NCBI GenBank assembly: GCA_016699125.1 | Contig: CP064961.1 | Coordinates: 1 to 64,000 of the forward strand | Length of the DNA: 64,000 nt | Source of the DNA: a bacterium | GTDB taxonomy: Bacteria; Babelota; Babeliae; Babelales; Vermiphilaceae | Reading direction: 5' to 3' | In this document: positions 1-9,250 of the stretch, in pieces | How positions within the stretch are numbered: the first letter of the stretch is position 1 | How the letters are laid out: each line of letters opens with the position of its first letter | Made by a program: the position numbers and the translations under genes | Notes under the pieces: model-generated | Databases searched by the model: none | The model's input: the letters and a program-made list of their open reading frames with translations, nothing else | Told to the model about the DNA's origin: nothing

Positions 1-1
1 T

Positions 2-373
2 GAACATCCGATTTCATATTTTTTTAATGAGCAGGATTACCTTTCGTTTTTTTCAAAAGAGCTTGATATACGCATTGCCGTTGGTTATCCTCCAGCAGTT
101 CAGCTTATTGAGATTGAGATACGCAATATAAATGAGAAAACGGTAGAGCAAGAAAGCATGCACTACACAGAAATTTTACATTCAGCAAAAAGAAATATAA
201 AAGGGATTATTAATGTACTGGGGCCAACAAAACCACTCGTTCATAAAATAAAAAGCAATCATATGCGCATTATATATATAAAAGCAGAGACTATTGATGC
301 CGCACTATATCTTTATAAATCAGCCGACAGAACACCTTATGCAAGCAGCTTTTTTTTCACACCGATTTATTAG
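2..373 (+). CDS. priA: Primosomal protein N' (PriA helicase), C-terminal fragment
   Basis: The open frame enters from the left edge and ends at the TAA at 371-373, so only the last ~123 codons are present. The residues around GIINVLGPTKPLVHKI followed by a MRIIYIKAE strand match the end of PriA, where an LGP-x-PAP segment precedes the last beta strands of the C-terminal domain. A PPAVQLIEIEI segment upstream corresponds to the conserved PPF-x-xL region. PriA is the 3'-5' helicase that restarts collapsed replication forks. The helicase motifs lie outside the window, so activity cannot be judged. An internal ATG at 158 is not a separate gene start, because the frame is open and conserved upstream of it. 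Confidence 0.8.
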   Translation, partial: EHPISYFFNEQDYLSFFSKELDIRIAVGYPPAVQLIEIEIRNINEKTVEQESMHYTEILHSAKRNIKGIINVLGPTKPLVHKIKSNHMRIIYIKAETIDAALYLYKSADRTPYASSFFFTPIY

Positions 374-389
374 GTGCACACATTTTTCT

Positions 390-1061
390 CTATTCATGCT
401 CATATACTATCTCAACCTCTTCCAATGTATTAGCGTAATCGATTACTGCTTTTTGTACTGTATTCTTTGATCTGGTTATTTCATTATTGATTCTACTTTT
501 TGAATATAAATATAACAACCAAGGTGCCACAATTAATGCACTTTCGGTAATAAAGAATTTCTTATCCTGTACAGGTAACCCAACTTGATAAAATAACCAT
601 AGATGTGCGATAATAAAACAGTTTGCCAAAATACATTCTATTTTGGAAAGATTGTTATGATATTTCAAACGTTCCATCATGCGCATCTCTTTTTTTAATT
701 TAAAAATCTGTCCATCGCGCAACGCCATATCGACAAAATATTCACTCACAGAGGGAGTGTCAAACAGATTTTTCTGTTCTTGCTTTGATAACAAAGTAAC
801 AAGTGCTAAAGCATAATTTTTATAATCCTTATTTTTTGTCAATGTTTCGGTATCTCTAGTAGTACGCATGATATTGACCCATTCTCCCATCAGAACCCTT
901 GGACTAACCTGATCATCACCATCCTTTTGAATATAACCATTATGTAAAGAAATCTTTTGAATCACTGAAAAAAAACCTGTTTGCCCATCCGTAGAAATAT
1001 CCATACCGTTATTTTTAAGAACCAAAAATACACACGAAACTATATAAAAAACGAGCTTCAT
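390..1061 (-). CDS. Secreted or membrane hypothetical protein with helical hairpin
   Basis: The 223-residue product is not recognised. It starts with a signal peptide of about 19 residues (hydrophobic run VFYIVSCVFLVL) ending in NNG-M, a small-residue-then-Met ending shared with other secreted proteins in this window. Two hydrophobic segments, near residues 141-163 and 170-188, are separated by a short polar turn and look like a transmembrane hairpin. The C-terminal ~35 residues are polar. It is convergent with priA (16 bp apart) and stands alone. An envelope or host-directed location is inference from the signal and hairpin. Confidence 0.6.
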   Translation of the reverse strand: MKLVFYIVSCVFLVLKNNGMDISTDGQTGFFSVIQKISLHNGYIQKDGDDQVSPRVLMGEWVNIMRTTRDTETLTKNKDYKNYALALVTLLSKQEQKNLFDTPSVSEYFVDMALRDGQIFKLKKEMRMMERLKYHNNLSKIECILANCFIIAHLWLFYQVGLPVQDKKFFITESALIVAPWLLYLYSKSRINNEITRSKNTVQKAVIDYANTLEEVEIVYEHE

Positions 1062-1211
1062 CTACTACCATTTATTTTAAAATAACCATTCATCAGTTGC
1101 TTATAAAATAAAAAAAAATAGACACATAAAACAATGATTCAACTGTTTTTAGACAATTAATAGCTCAAGAGTGCAAGATAAAACAGGTACATTGCAAAAA
1201 ACAGAAGTAAG

Positions 1212-1769
1212 CTATGTAAGAAAAAAATGCTTTTTATAATGTCGTAATTCTGCAATAGATTCCAAAATATCGTCCACCGCTCGATGACTCTCTTTTTTAA
1301 TAAAGATCGCAGTTTCATTTTCAGGATACCATCTTCTGATAAGTTCTTTTATGGTTGATACATCGATAATACGATAATGCAAAAATCCAGCAGTTAATGG
1401 CATATATTTTATAATAAATGCTCGATCTTGCCAGACAGAGTTACCACATAAAAGGACAGACTGCTTTTCACAGTTATGGCGTTGCAATAAATGAGCAATT
1501 TGCTCATCAATAGACCCAATCGAAATTTTAGACTGCAAAACCTGTTCAGTCAATCCACTTTTTTGATGTTGGTTTTTGACCCATTCATTCATCTTTTTTA
1601 AGGCGCCATCTGTTTGATAGATAATGCCATGAACTGGATTGTCAATTAATTCCATACCATTAAATGTGGTCAATAAAGCTGCGACCTCCAAAATCACATC
1701 GGTATGACTATCTAATCCTGTCATTTCAAGGTCTATCCACAATAAAAGAGATCTGTTTTCCATATCCAC
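1212..1769 (-). CDS. orn: Oligoribonuclease (DEDDh 3'-5' exonuclease)
   Basis: This 185-residue protein matches the usual length of Orn, which degrades 2-5 nt RNA fragments left by other RNases. The Exo I motif appears as LWIDLEMTGLD (D13 and E15). The Exo III motif appears near residue 160 as SHRAVDDI, containing the DEDDh histidine and the last aspartate. A CGNSVWQDRAFI segment matches the Exo II region of Orn (GNSI-x-QDR-x-F). It is monocistronic by spacing. The N-terminal Met could be M1 or M3, and this does not affect the domain. Nothing is truncated. Confidence 0.93.
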   Translation of the reverse strand: MDMENRSLLLWIDLEMTGLDSHTDVILEVAALLTTFNGMELIDNPVHGIIYQTDGALKKMNEWVKNQHQKSGLTEQVLQSKISIGSIDEQIAHLLQRHNCEKQSVLLCGNSVWQDRAFIIKYMPLTAGFLHYRIIDVSTIKELIRRWYPENETAIFIKKESHRAVDDILESIAELRHYKKHFFLT

Positions 1770-1958
1770 ACCTTTTTTAAAATAAAAAGTCTATCACACT
1801 TTTTAAAAAACTCATAAATAGATATGTTCAAAATTAACATATTGAAAAAAGATTCAAAAATTATTTTAAATAAAACGTTTTAAAAATAAAAAATATTGAC
1901 AATAAATAAATTTATGTAAAAATATTTCAAAAATCAAACAATTTTAAGGAATCAAACA

Positions 1959-3050
1959 ATGAATAGTAAAATGGGCCTTTTATTATGCATTATTATAGTT
2001 CAGTCAAATAACGGTATGTTTGAATCAGCCAAGTTCAAATCAGCTCAAGAGTTTCATCCTACATTTCCTCACGCTCAATATGTTGCATCGCTTGCCGAAC
2101 AATCGGCGAAAGTCCTTGCAAATCAATTTATAATCGCAGCTAATGAATACGAAAACACAGAAAAAAATGTTTTTACTGAATCAGATCTATTTAATACACC
2201 GATAAAACGATTTCCAGTCATTTTTCAGATAACCTCATTCGATGATCTATTAAATCGAAATACAGAACTCTTGCAGGAAAAACGTTTAAACAGCTTATTT
2301 AAAATTATCACCTTTACCATGCTGGAACAAAATATTACAGGCAGTAATATTGCAGGCATAAGAATATTTTCACATTTATTTAACGCCTTCCCATATTCAA
2401 AGTTATTCAATACATGGCCATGTATAAAAGGCAATGAAATGATATCTATTATCGAAGAAAAAACAATAAAAGACTTATTCTGTTGCATTAATACCGTTCC
2501 ACGTATCACTTTTAAATTAAAGTAACAGGACCTATTAGCTTTACCAAGCGAAGTGATCAAATCGATATTTGCTTTAAACTTACTTTATGAACAGGAGGTA
2601 TTTGATTTCATGATAGGTCGAATCGCTGGTTGTACAGAAGACATACTAGATAACCTGAGTCAGCTACCAATAGAGATAAAAGAACGTTTATTCAGAAAAC
2701 ACAAGCTATGGTTGTATAAAAAAGAAACTGCGCTTGAATACAATGTATATTGCTTAAAACAATATTTGCTTGAAGCAAAGCAAATCATAGATAAAACTGA
2801 TGAGTGCCTAGACCTGGCCGTTCACTTGGGATTTATGGAATTTTCTTTTGTACACCTTACTGAAACAGGTACCGAATTTAAAAGGCTGTTTCTTCCATAT
2901 CTAGCATACTATTGTGCATCGATGTACAGAATTCTTCAACGAAATTGGACCAATCCAATTCGACCTCAACGATACAGACTTCTTCTATCATATGACCCAG
3001 ATAACGAAGCTATAACTACTAGAACTGCAATTCCAATCAACAACCTATAA
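1959..3050 (+). pseudogene. Secreted protein gene interrupted by an in-frame TAA; tandem paralogue of the next gene
   Basis: Two open segments (1959-2525 and 2553-3050) lie in the same frame and are separated by one TAA at 2523-2525. Read through, they give 362 residues plus the stop, almost exactly the length of the intact 362-residue neighbour. The two align throughout: signal peptide ending NGMF versus HGMF, then SAKFK/SAKLK, SLAEQSAKVLANQ/SLAAQTTKVLSNQ, and LSQLPIEIKERLF/HLSPELRFQLF. Around the stop, TFKLK*QDLLALPSEV aligns without gaps with KFKVDWLECLKSSPEEV. The second segment has only a GTG at 2553 and no signal peptide. A nonsense mutation in a duplicated gene is the simplest reading. 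Readthrough, or use of the 188-residue N-terminal part, cannot be excluded. SD AAGGA precedes the ATG at 1959. Confidence 0.8.
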
Positions 3051-3075
3051 AAAATATCAATCGAAAAGAACCTCT

Positions 3076-4164
3076 ATGAATATCAAATCAATACTTACAC
3101 CAATTTTCCTATTTTTCAGTACAAGTCATGGTATGTTTCAGTCAGCAAAGTTAAAACCAATTGACAAAAATTTTGTTCCAATGATTGCGTTTTCAGAAGC
3201 AAAAGAAATAGCTTTTAATATTGAAGAAAATCAACATATCCCCTCACTTGCTGCTCAAACAACTAAAGTGCTTTCAAATCAACTGCTTGAAGTTGCAAAC
3301 AATGACTTAATTGATCAATGGAGCTCTTATGAAAATAGAACAGTTCCAATAGAGCCATCTTTTATGACAATGCCTATCAAAGAACTGCCAGGTCTATTTG
3401 CATCACAAAGCAACTTGCTTGCGCTAAACAGACAACTTCATGAGGAAACTCAATCTAATAGCTTAGCCAAAGCATTCATTACCATTACTTTCGCCATTAC
3501 TGAAAATGATAGGGTTGGTAAGCAACTATTTTCATTCTTATTTAAACAGCCAGTACGCATGAGAAATCATAATGTTATTGAAATTATTGGAGAAAAAAGT
3601 ATTCGAGAGTTGTTTTTTTATATCAAAACCATGCGAAAAATAAAATTCAAAGTAGATTGGCTTGAATGTTTAAAAAGTTCGCCTGAAGAAGTTCAAACGC
3701 TCTATCTGCTTAATAAATTATATAAACAACAAAATACCGAAACAAAAGGGGCGCAACTTATTGGTTGCCCACAATCAATAATAGATACTATTCATCACCT
3801 TTCGCCAGAATTGCGTTTTCAATTATTTCATAACCATAAGCTTTATATTTATAAAGAAGAATCGATAATAAATAGATTCGTCAGAGGAAGTCTTACAATG
3901 AACACTACATTGGGCAGTGCTGTGGGTTGTCTGGCTATATCGGCTACTAATGCTTGTAGCTTCATAGGAGGCTATCGATATGGATATTCAGGAGATCGTT
4001 TAGATGCTATAAAACCTGTTTTATGTGGATTTGGAATAGTAATCCCCGTAGTTTTAATTCTACCTTTGATCACGGCACCGAGCCAAAGAACAGGTATCAA
4101 AACAGATGATTACCCAAAAACTAGTCCGAGTACAACAGTAGCCGTTCCACTGCATTATGTATAA
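3076..4164 (+). CDS. Secreted hypothetical protein, intact member of a tandem pair
   Basis: The 362-residue protein has no recognised family. It has a signal peptide of about 19 residues ending SHG-M. Its central part is shared with the broken paralogue immediately upstream (25 bp gap). Near residues 230-245 a LSPELRFQLFHNHKL segment faintly resembles an F-box helix, too weak to call. A hydrophobic region near residues 275-335 (two stretches, the second GIVIPVVLILPLI) could anchor the C-terminus in a membrane; the truncated paralogue lacks an obvious equivalent. The tail is polar and Thr/Pro-rich. Tandem duplication with loss of one copy suggests relaxed or fluctuating selection. Confidence 0.65.
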   Translation: MNIKSILTPIFLFFSTSHGMFQSAKLKPIDKNFVPMIAFSEAKEIAFNIEENQHIPSLAAQTTKVLSNQLLEVANNDLIDQWSSYENRTVPIEPSFMTMPIKELPGLFASQSNLLALNRQLHEETQSNSLAKAFITITFAITENDRVGKQLFSFLFKQPVRMRNHNVIEIIGEKSIRELFFYIKTMRKIKFKVDWLECLKSSPEEVQTLYLLNKLYKQQNTETKGAQLIGCPQSIIDTIHHLSPELRFQLFHNHKLYIYKEESIINRFVRGSLTMNTTLGSAVGCLAISATNACSFIGGYRYGYSGDRLDAIKPVLCGFGIVIPVVLILPLITAPSQRTGIKTDDYPKTSPSTTVAVPLHYV

Positions 4165-4258
4165 AAAATAAAAGAACACAAACATTAAGCAAGCACCGTA
4201 TACTTTCATGAAACGTTTTTTATGCTACAATACGTATTAAAAAAGTATAGGGTGCTGC

Positions 4259-5488
4259 ATGCTTGCAAAAACAGATTTTGAGATCTTTTCACTCATTCAA
4301 AAAGAAGAACAACGTCAACAGAATACACTCACACTCATTGCTTCTGAAAACTATGCGTCAAAAGCTGTCATGGCTGCAACCGGATCATGTTTAACAAACA
4401 AATATGCTGAAGGATATCCAACAAAAAGATATTACGCAGGCTGCGAGATTGTCGACAAAATCGAAAGCATTGCAATCGAGCGATGCAAAAAACTGTTTGG
4501 CGTCGCTCACGCAAATGTACAGCCGCATGCAGGATCTCAGGCAAACATGGCAGCATATCACGCAGTACTCAAACCTGGAGATACCATTCTTGGCATGAAC
4601 CTTGCTTCTGGCGGCCATCTGACCCATGGACATCCGGTAAATTTTTCAGGGACTTGGTATCACGCAGTGCAATATGGCGTGAATAAAGACACAGAGCAGT
4701 TCGATTTTCACGAGATTGCACAACTAGCAGACCAGCACAGACCAAAACTTATCATCGTCGGCGCGTCTGCGTACAGTCGAACCATCGATTTTACACAGTT
4801 CAAAAAGATCGCCGATTCTGTTGGCGCACTTTTGTTAGCAGATATTGCACACATTGCAGGGCTGGTCGCAACAAACCATCATCCAACGCCGGTAGGCTAC
4901 GCAGATATCATCACGAGCACGACACATAAAACATTGCGTGGACCACGCGGTGGCATTATCATGAGCAACGCTGCGCATGCCGAAAGCATTGACAAAACGA
5001 TCATTCCCGGCATGCAAGGTGGACCTTTGCTTCACAGCATTGCTGCCAAAGCAGTCGGATTTTCAGAAGCACTTACACCAGCATTTACAGAGTACCAAAA
5101 ACAGGTGATTCTAAATGCGCAAGCCATGGCACAAGCATTTAATCAAAAAGGCTACAGAATTGTGGCCGACGGCACCGACAATCATCTGTTTATTATCGAT
5201 TTACGCTCCAAAAATATCACAGGAAAGGCTGCACAACTTATGCTTGAAAGGGCAGGCATTGTCGTCAATAAAAACTGCATACCGTTCGACCCAGAAAAGC
5301 CATGGATTGCCAGTGGCATTCGCATCGGCACACCGGCAATTACCACACGCGGCATGAAAGAAAACGAAGCTGTGCTGATTACAGAACTTGTCGATATGAT
5401 TATTTCAGCCAAAGGTGCTGATCATGCAACAAACATAGTTTCTGAAAAAATAAACACACTGTGTACGGACTATCCCATTCCAGATTAG
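4259..5488 (+). CDS. glyA: Serine hydroxymethyltransferase
   Basis: This 409-residue PLP enzyme interconverts serine and glycine and loads tetrahydrofolate with a one-carbon unit in the cytoplasm. Length and motifs are standard: LTLIASENYAS near the N-terminus, NKYAEGYPTKRYYAGCE, NVQPHAGSQANMAAY, DIAHIAGL, and the PLP-lysine motif TSTTHKTLRGPRGG around residue 225. The ATG at 4259 is preceded by AGGG, and a TACAAT box lies about 28 bp upstream. The gene ends in TAG and overlaps the convergent coiled-coil gene by 4 bp. Base composition is slightly richer in GC than the neighbouring secreted genes, as expected for a conserved housekeeping gene. Confidence 0.96.
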   Translation: MLAKTDFEIFSLIQKEEQRQQNTLTLIASENYASKAVMAATGSCLTNKYAEGYPTKRYYAGCEIVDKIESIAIERCKKLFGVAHANVQPHAGSQANMAAYHAVLKPGDTILGMNLASGGHLTHGHPVNFSGTWYHAVQYGVNKDTEQFDFHEIAQLADQHRPKLIIVGASAYSRTIDFTQFKKIADSVGALLLADIAHIAGLVATNHHPTPVGYADIITSTTHKTLRGPRGGIIMSNAAHAESIDKTIIPGMQGGPLLHSIAAKAVGFSEALTPAFTEYQKQVILNAQAMAQAFNQKGYRIVADGTDNHLFIIDLRSKNITGKAAQLMLERAGIVVNKNCIPFDPEKPWIASGIRIGTPAITTRGMKENEAVLITELVDMIISAKGADHATNIVSEKINTLCTDYPIPD

Positions 5489-7128
5489 ATATCGACAAGG
5501 TTGTAAAGGCCCTGCCTAAGCTCTTCTGATAATTTTACAGCCACATGATTGAGGTAGTACAGAATAGAACCGTGGTGCTTATATAAAAGACCTCCGAATG
5601 CTAGAGATGCGAATAGAAAAGCATTAATGTAATAATCGCCTTGTGGTTTATCTAGGTTTTTTGGTGGTAGATCTGTTGACTGTTGATTTGCTTTTTCAAC
5701 TGCTTGTTTTTCTGGAGTTAATGCTTCAACTTGCTTTTGCAATGTATTAATTTCATTATTTTTTATGGTTTGCGAACAAACAAAAAGGACAGTTAGTATT
5801 TCTAAGCTTTTTTTTTGTGCTTCAATTTGCTCATGCAGCCGCTTTTTTTCCAGCTCAAACTGTGCTTTTGTGCCTTCAAAGTCTGCTTTTTCTTGTCCCA
5901 GTTTTTCGTTATCCTGTTGTAATTTCTCAAACTCTTTAGTTTTAGCTTGTTCTGTTTCAAGTAATGTTTGCATCTCAGTTTTTTCCCGTTGCAAAGATTC
6001 CAGTCGTCGAACTACGTTATTTTTTTTTGTTTCTTTTCCTTCTAATTCTTTTCGAATTTTTTCCATTTCAGCTGAATGCAACGTATTCAATTTCTGGTTT
6101 TCAGCTTTCAGCTTCTCAAGCTCTTGTTTTATCTGTTCGATTTCTTCAACTATTTTATTCTTTTTTTCTGTTAATAATTCAACATTTTTTTGCTTTTTTA
6201 ATAATTCATCTTTTATCTTTTTCTGCTCTTTTTCGAGCTTTTCATTTTCCTTTTGCAATTTTAAATTTGTATTTTCTTGCTCAGCTATCTTATTGGTTTG
6301 AGTTTGAATAAGTTCAGCAGGAAAGGCTGGTTCTTTTTGTTTTTGTTGAATCTCGGGCTCATTTTTTTTGCATACTTGATACAAATTTGCTTCAGTTGTT
6401 TGAAGTTGATCTATTTCTTTCCGCTGTTGAGTTAATAGCTGTTCTTTTTCATCAAGTTTTTTTTGATATTCAGATTTAAGCAACCATTGAACCACAACTT
6501 TTATCATTATTAACTTATCTTCACAATCCTTTTTTAGTTTATTTGAGTTAATTTCATAATTTAATTTTGCCTGTTCAAGCGCAAGCTCGTTTGCTTTAAA
6601 CAATTGTTTCAAATTAGTTAGATTTTCCATGAGTACATTATTTTTTCTTGTCAATATCTCATTCGCTTGTTCAAGTTTTCCATTTTTTTTCTCTAGTTTT
6701 TCTAGCGGCACCTGATCTGTATTGATATCCACATGCTTATTTGCTAGGCTGCGAAACTTATCAAAATTGTTTCCATTTTGTACACGTTTATCTAAAGCAT
6801 GAATACCAACGATGAACGATAAACACAAAACTCGTCTCATCGATGCACTACGCTCTATTAGTTGATAGTCTAGTTCATCAAGCATCTGCTCTGAGTCTTG
6901 ATTCTTAGATTCATTCTGGTCCACAGAAGGAAACCAATTTATCTGAATTAGATTCGGATTCATTCTTTTGGAATTAACTAGATTGGAGGGACTCGTTCCG
7001 TTAAGGGTATTATTATTGCTGTTCTGCACTTGAGAAAATAAGTTGTTGAGCATTCCATTCAAGTTAATCGTAAAAAAAAAGAGACAGAAAAACAGGCTAG
7101 AACATCTCTGTAAATACATATGCAGCAC
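5485..7128 (-). CDS. Exported long coiled-coil protein
   Basis: The 547-residue product is not recognised by family. Residues 1-25 are a signal peptide (SLFFCLFFFTINLNGM) with the small-residue-then-Met ending seen elsewhere here; the start could be M1 or M4. From about residue 140 to 470 the sequence is almost pure Lys/Glu/Gln/Leu heptads (KLEQANEILTRKN, LQKENEKLEKEQKK), predicting a long coiled coil. Near residue 510 a hydrophobic stretch (INAFLFASLAFGGLLY) probably forms a membrane anchor. The layout (signal, rod, C-terminal anchor) would suit an envelope tether or a surface-exposed rod. The antisense Ser/Phe-rich reading frames over the coiled coil are shadows. Confidence 0.7.
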   Translation of the reverse strand: MLHMYLQRCSSLFFCLFFFTINLNGMLNNLFSQVQNSNNNTLNGTSPSNLVNSKRMNPNLIQINWFPSVDQNESKNQDSEQMLDELDYQLIERSASMRRVLCLSFIVGIHALDKRVQNGNNFDKFRSLANKHVDINTDQVPLEKLEKKNGKLEQANEILTRKNNVLMENLTNLKQLFKANELALEQAKLNYEINSNKLKKDCEDKLIMIKVVVQWLLKSEYQKKLDEKEQLLTQQRKEIDQLQTTEANLYQVCKKNEPEIQQKQKEPAFPAELIQTQTNKIAEQENTNLKLQKENEKLEKEQKKIKDELLKKQKNVELLTEKKNKIVEEIEQIKQELEKLKAENQKLNTLHSAEMEKIRKELEGKETKKNNVVRRLESLQREKTEMQTLLETEQAKTKEFEKLQQDNEKLGQEKADFEGTKAQFELEKKRLHEQIEAQKKSLEILTVLFVCSQTIKNNEINTLQKQVEALTPEKQAVEKANQQSTDLPPKNLDKPQGDYYINAFLFASLAFGGLLYKHHGSILYYLNHVAVKLSEELRQGLYNLVDI

Positions 7129-7221
7129 AAAAATAACAGGTTAAAAATAAAATGGAATCAGTTTAATATACTATATTATTATAAAATATTAGCAAATATA
7201 ACTTTACACATTAACCTTAAC

Positions 7222-7250
7222 AAAAATGGGGCAAGCACACCGCCTACCCC
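7222..7250 (-). terminator. Rho-independent terminator of the Hsp20-like gene
   Basis: On the minus strand, 27 bp beyond the stop, GGGGTAGGC and GCTTGCCCC form a 9-bp stem (two G-U pairs) around a 5-nt loop, followed by ATTTTTG. It closes the transcription unit read leftwards from 7927. Confidence 0.6.
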
Positions 7251-7276
7251 TCTTTTGTTATATCGAAACCCTGTTT

Positions 7277-7927
7277 TTAGCGCGTCGTTTTAACCAGGAC
7301 CTTTTTGTGATTTTTGGAAACTTCTGTTTTTGGTAACGTCACCATAATTCTATTATTTTTGTAATCGGCTTCGATCTGTACTTTTTCAAGATCAAGTTCA
7401 CCAAGCACACTCATCGCCTTCCTTGTTGAAAACTGCATTGCGTGAGATTTGTGGACCTTTTTTGCATCTGCTTCATTTTTTGCATTATCGATCTGATCTT
7501 CTGTTTGCACGACCTGCATAACAACTGACGCATCCAAAAGACCATCTTGATAGCGTATCTTCAGCTTGCTTTGACCAGCATGAATTTTAAGCTCTTTTGT
7601 TTCCTGCTTGCTGCCATACACAATATCTGCATTGACTGGTAATTCCTTTCCATCTTCAGACAGCTGGATATCATCAACAGTCAGCACCACAGCGGCATCC
7701 TGATCGTCAATTTTAAGTCGCATCTGCTCCTTCTGAAAACGTCCCATCTGATCGTTCCAATCCTGATGTACCTTATCAAATGTTTTTTGGAGCATCTCCC
7801 GTTGTTGTTTCATCAGATCGTCGAATGCGTCAAAAAAACCTGAAAATGAATCAAAGCCAACATCCAGCGAACGTGCTGAAAAAGGCGATGCCAAAAGACA
7901 AACCGTCAAAACCATTTTTTTATCCAT
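7277..7927 (-). CDS. Exported small-heat-shock (Hsp20/alpha-crystallin)-like protein
   Basis: The 216-residue protein begins MDKKMVLTVCLLASPFSARS, a signal peptide. It continues with an Asp/Phe-rich segment and an amphipathic helix (residues ~35-70). The rest is beta-rich. Near residues 178-200, KVQIEADYKNNRIMVTLPK matches the end of an alpha-crystallin domain, in which an I-x-A-x-Y-x-NG-x-L strand precedes ITLPK. Preceding strands (AAVVLTVDDI, KLKIRYQDGLL) fit the same fold with an insertion. Hsp20 proteins are ATP-independent holdases and usually cytosolic; the signal peptide implies a periplasmic or exported role. Family assignment rests on one good motif and is moderate. Confidence 0.55.
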   Translation of the reverse strand: MDKKMVLTVCLLASPFSARSLDVGFDSFSGFFDAFDDLMKQQREMLQKTFDKVHQDWNDQMGRFQKEQMRLKIDDQDAAVVLTVDDIQLSEDGKELPVNADIVYGSKQETKELKIHAGQSKLKIRYQDGLLDASVVMQVVQTEDQIDNAKNEADAKKVHKSHAMQFSTRKAMSVLGELDLEKVQIEADYKNNRIMVTLPKTEVSKNHKKVLVKTTR

Positions 7928-8095
7928 AGGAACCCTTTCTTTTTAAACTATTCATATTCAATATATTATTTTAAAATAATTATACAAAAATCTCAATAAT
8001 GGATTTTTTAAAAAATAAACGTATAGTCTTAAGCCAAAAAAACTGATAGTATTGTTGAAATAACAGATTTTTTACGGGCACAAGGACCGTTTTTT

Positions 8096-8833
8096 ATGAA
8101 ACAGACAAACAAAGTTGAAGGTGAATTAATTTTTGGCATTCATCCAGTGATTGAAGCAGTTAAAGCAAAAAAAAGAAAAATAATATCTTTTTATACGACA
8201 AAACCTGAACCAAAAGGCTGGCAGGATATCCAAAGCGCGATTGAGGGAAAACATATTCCCATTCAATATGTTGATCGTTCCGTCCTGACCAGAATGGCAG
8301 ATAGTACCGATCATCAAGGCGTAATCGCCTGGGTTGGCAAGTTCCCATTTAAGAAAAATATATTTGAGCCATCCAAACACCCGTTAATTCTGATGCTTGA
8401 CGGCATCCAGGATCCGCGCAATGTTGGCGCAATCATCAGATCTGCGTACTGCACCGCTTTTAATGGAATTGTACTGATCAAACGAGGTGGGAGCCCACTG
8501 ACGGCAACGGCACTGAAATCATCGGCTGGGCTTGCCGAACATATCGATATTTTTATGGCAAATTCGGTAATTGAAGCAGCGACCTTGCTCAAAAAGGCAG
8601 GTTACACGCTTTATATGGCCACGTTTGACGGTCAGAATGCGTTGTCGGTTGAGTTTCAAAAACCTCTGTGCTTGGTCATTGGTGGTGAAGGAGTGGGCAT
8701 CAGTAGGTCGATTCTAAAAGAAGGTTTACATGTGACTTTGCCTCAAAAAACAGCAGATATTTCCTACAATGCATCAGTTGCCGCTGGTCTTCTCACGTTT
8801 TTGGTTGCAACCAAAGCGGGGTCTATAAAATAG
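8096..8833 (+). CDS. rlmB: 23S rRNA 2'-O-ribose methyltransferase, TrmH/SpoU family (RlmB type)
   Basis: The 245-residue protein has the substrate-binding N-domain (GIHPVIEAVKAKKR) followed by the SPOUT knot. Motif 1 is LDGIQDPRNVGAIIRSAYC, motif 2 LVIGGEGVGIS, and motif 3 SYNASVAAG (commonly S-x-N-x-SVA). These bind AdoMet in the deep trefoil knot and methylate a ribose; in E. coli RlmB modifies G2251 of 23S rRNA. An SD-like AAGGA lies before the ATG. It is divergent from the Hsp20-like gene and stands alone. The exact RNA target cannot be read from the sequence. A second SPOUT enzyme lies at 9689-10444. Confidence 0.85.
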   Translation: MKQTNKVEGELIFGIHPVIEAVKAKKRKIISFYTTKPEPKGWQDIQSAIEGKHIPIQYVDRSVLTRMADSTDHQGVIAWVGKFPFKKNIFEPSKHPLILMLDGIQDPRNVGAIIRSAYCTAFNGIVLIKRGGSPLTATALKSSAGLAEHIDIFMANSVIEAATLLKKAGYTLYMATFDGQNALSVEFQKPLCLVIGGEGVGISRSILKEGLHVTLPQKTADISYNASVAAGLLTFLVATKAGSIK

Positions 8834-8961
8834 GCATTCAGTCAATATAATCAATAAAAAGTGCCTAAAAATCAGCTTTCAATCGCATAAAACGGTAGTG
8901 GGTGATTACAGCTCGCACAAAGCTGCTTTCTATCGTCCTTTTCAATTTAAATATTTTCTAT

Positions 8962-8989
8962 TTGACATAATTAATACAGATGGTAGAAT
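8962..8989 (+). promoter_or_regulatory. Sigma-70-type promoter of the 70-residue secreted protein
   Basis: TTGACA (8962-8967) and TAGAAT (8984-8989) are separated by 16 bp and lie about 50 bp before the ATG at 9038. This is one of the best consensus matches in the window. Confidence 0.6.
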
Positions 8990-9037
8990 GGTAATAAGTG
9001 GAGGTTATAAGATATTTTATACACAATGGAGGTTGTT

Positions 9038-9250
9038 ATGAAGAATCTATTATTAAACCTACTTTTTGCTGCAACTATCGCAACTCAAACATACGCCACA
9101 AAGGCGCAAACAAACGATGAGGAGTTTGGTATGTACGTTGCAAAGGCGGTCTTTTTCAAATGGAAGCCAAAAGCAATAAAAACACAGAGCCAAAAACAGT
9201 CATATCAAGAAAAAAATAAGTCAGAGAAGTCGGATACAAAAAGAGCTTAA
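9038..9250 (+). CDS. Small exported hypothetical protein
   Basis: The 70-residue product has a clear signal peptide (MKNLLLNLLFAATIATQTYA) and a Lys/Gln/Ser-rich basic tail. An ATG 12 bp upstream (9026) would overlap the SD; the GGAGG at 9028-9032 is spaced correctly for the ATG at 9038, so that start is preferred. A consensus promoter lies upstream. It is convergent with the next gene, with a 4-bp overlap of the 3' ends. The function is unknown. The highly basic mature part could bind RNA, DNA or anionic surfaces, but that is speculation. Confidence 0.6.
   Translation: MKNLLLNLLFAATIATQTYATKAQTNDEEFGMYVAKAVFFKWKPKAIKTQSQKQSYQEKNKSEKSDTKRA

Noticed and set aside
1896..1922. TTGACA promoter before the broken secreted gene
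   Set aside because: The -35 is perfect, but no -10 box lies at 16-18 bp; only TAAAAA at 15 bp, so not listed as a feature.
5765..6311. Two long Ser/Phe/Cys-rich forward frames opposite the coiled-coil gene
   Set aside because: They are antisense shadows of a Lys/Glu-rich heptad sequence; no start context or homology.
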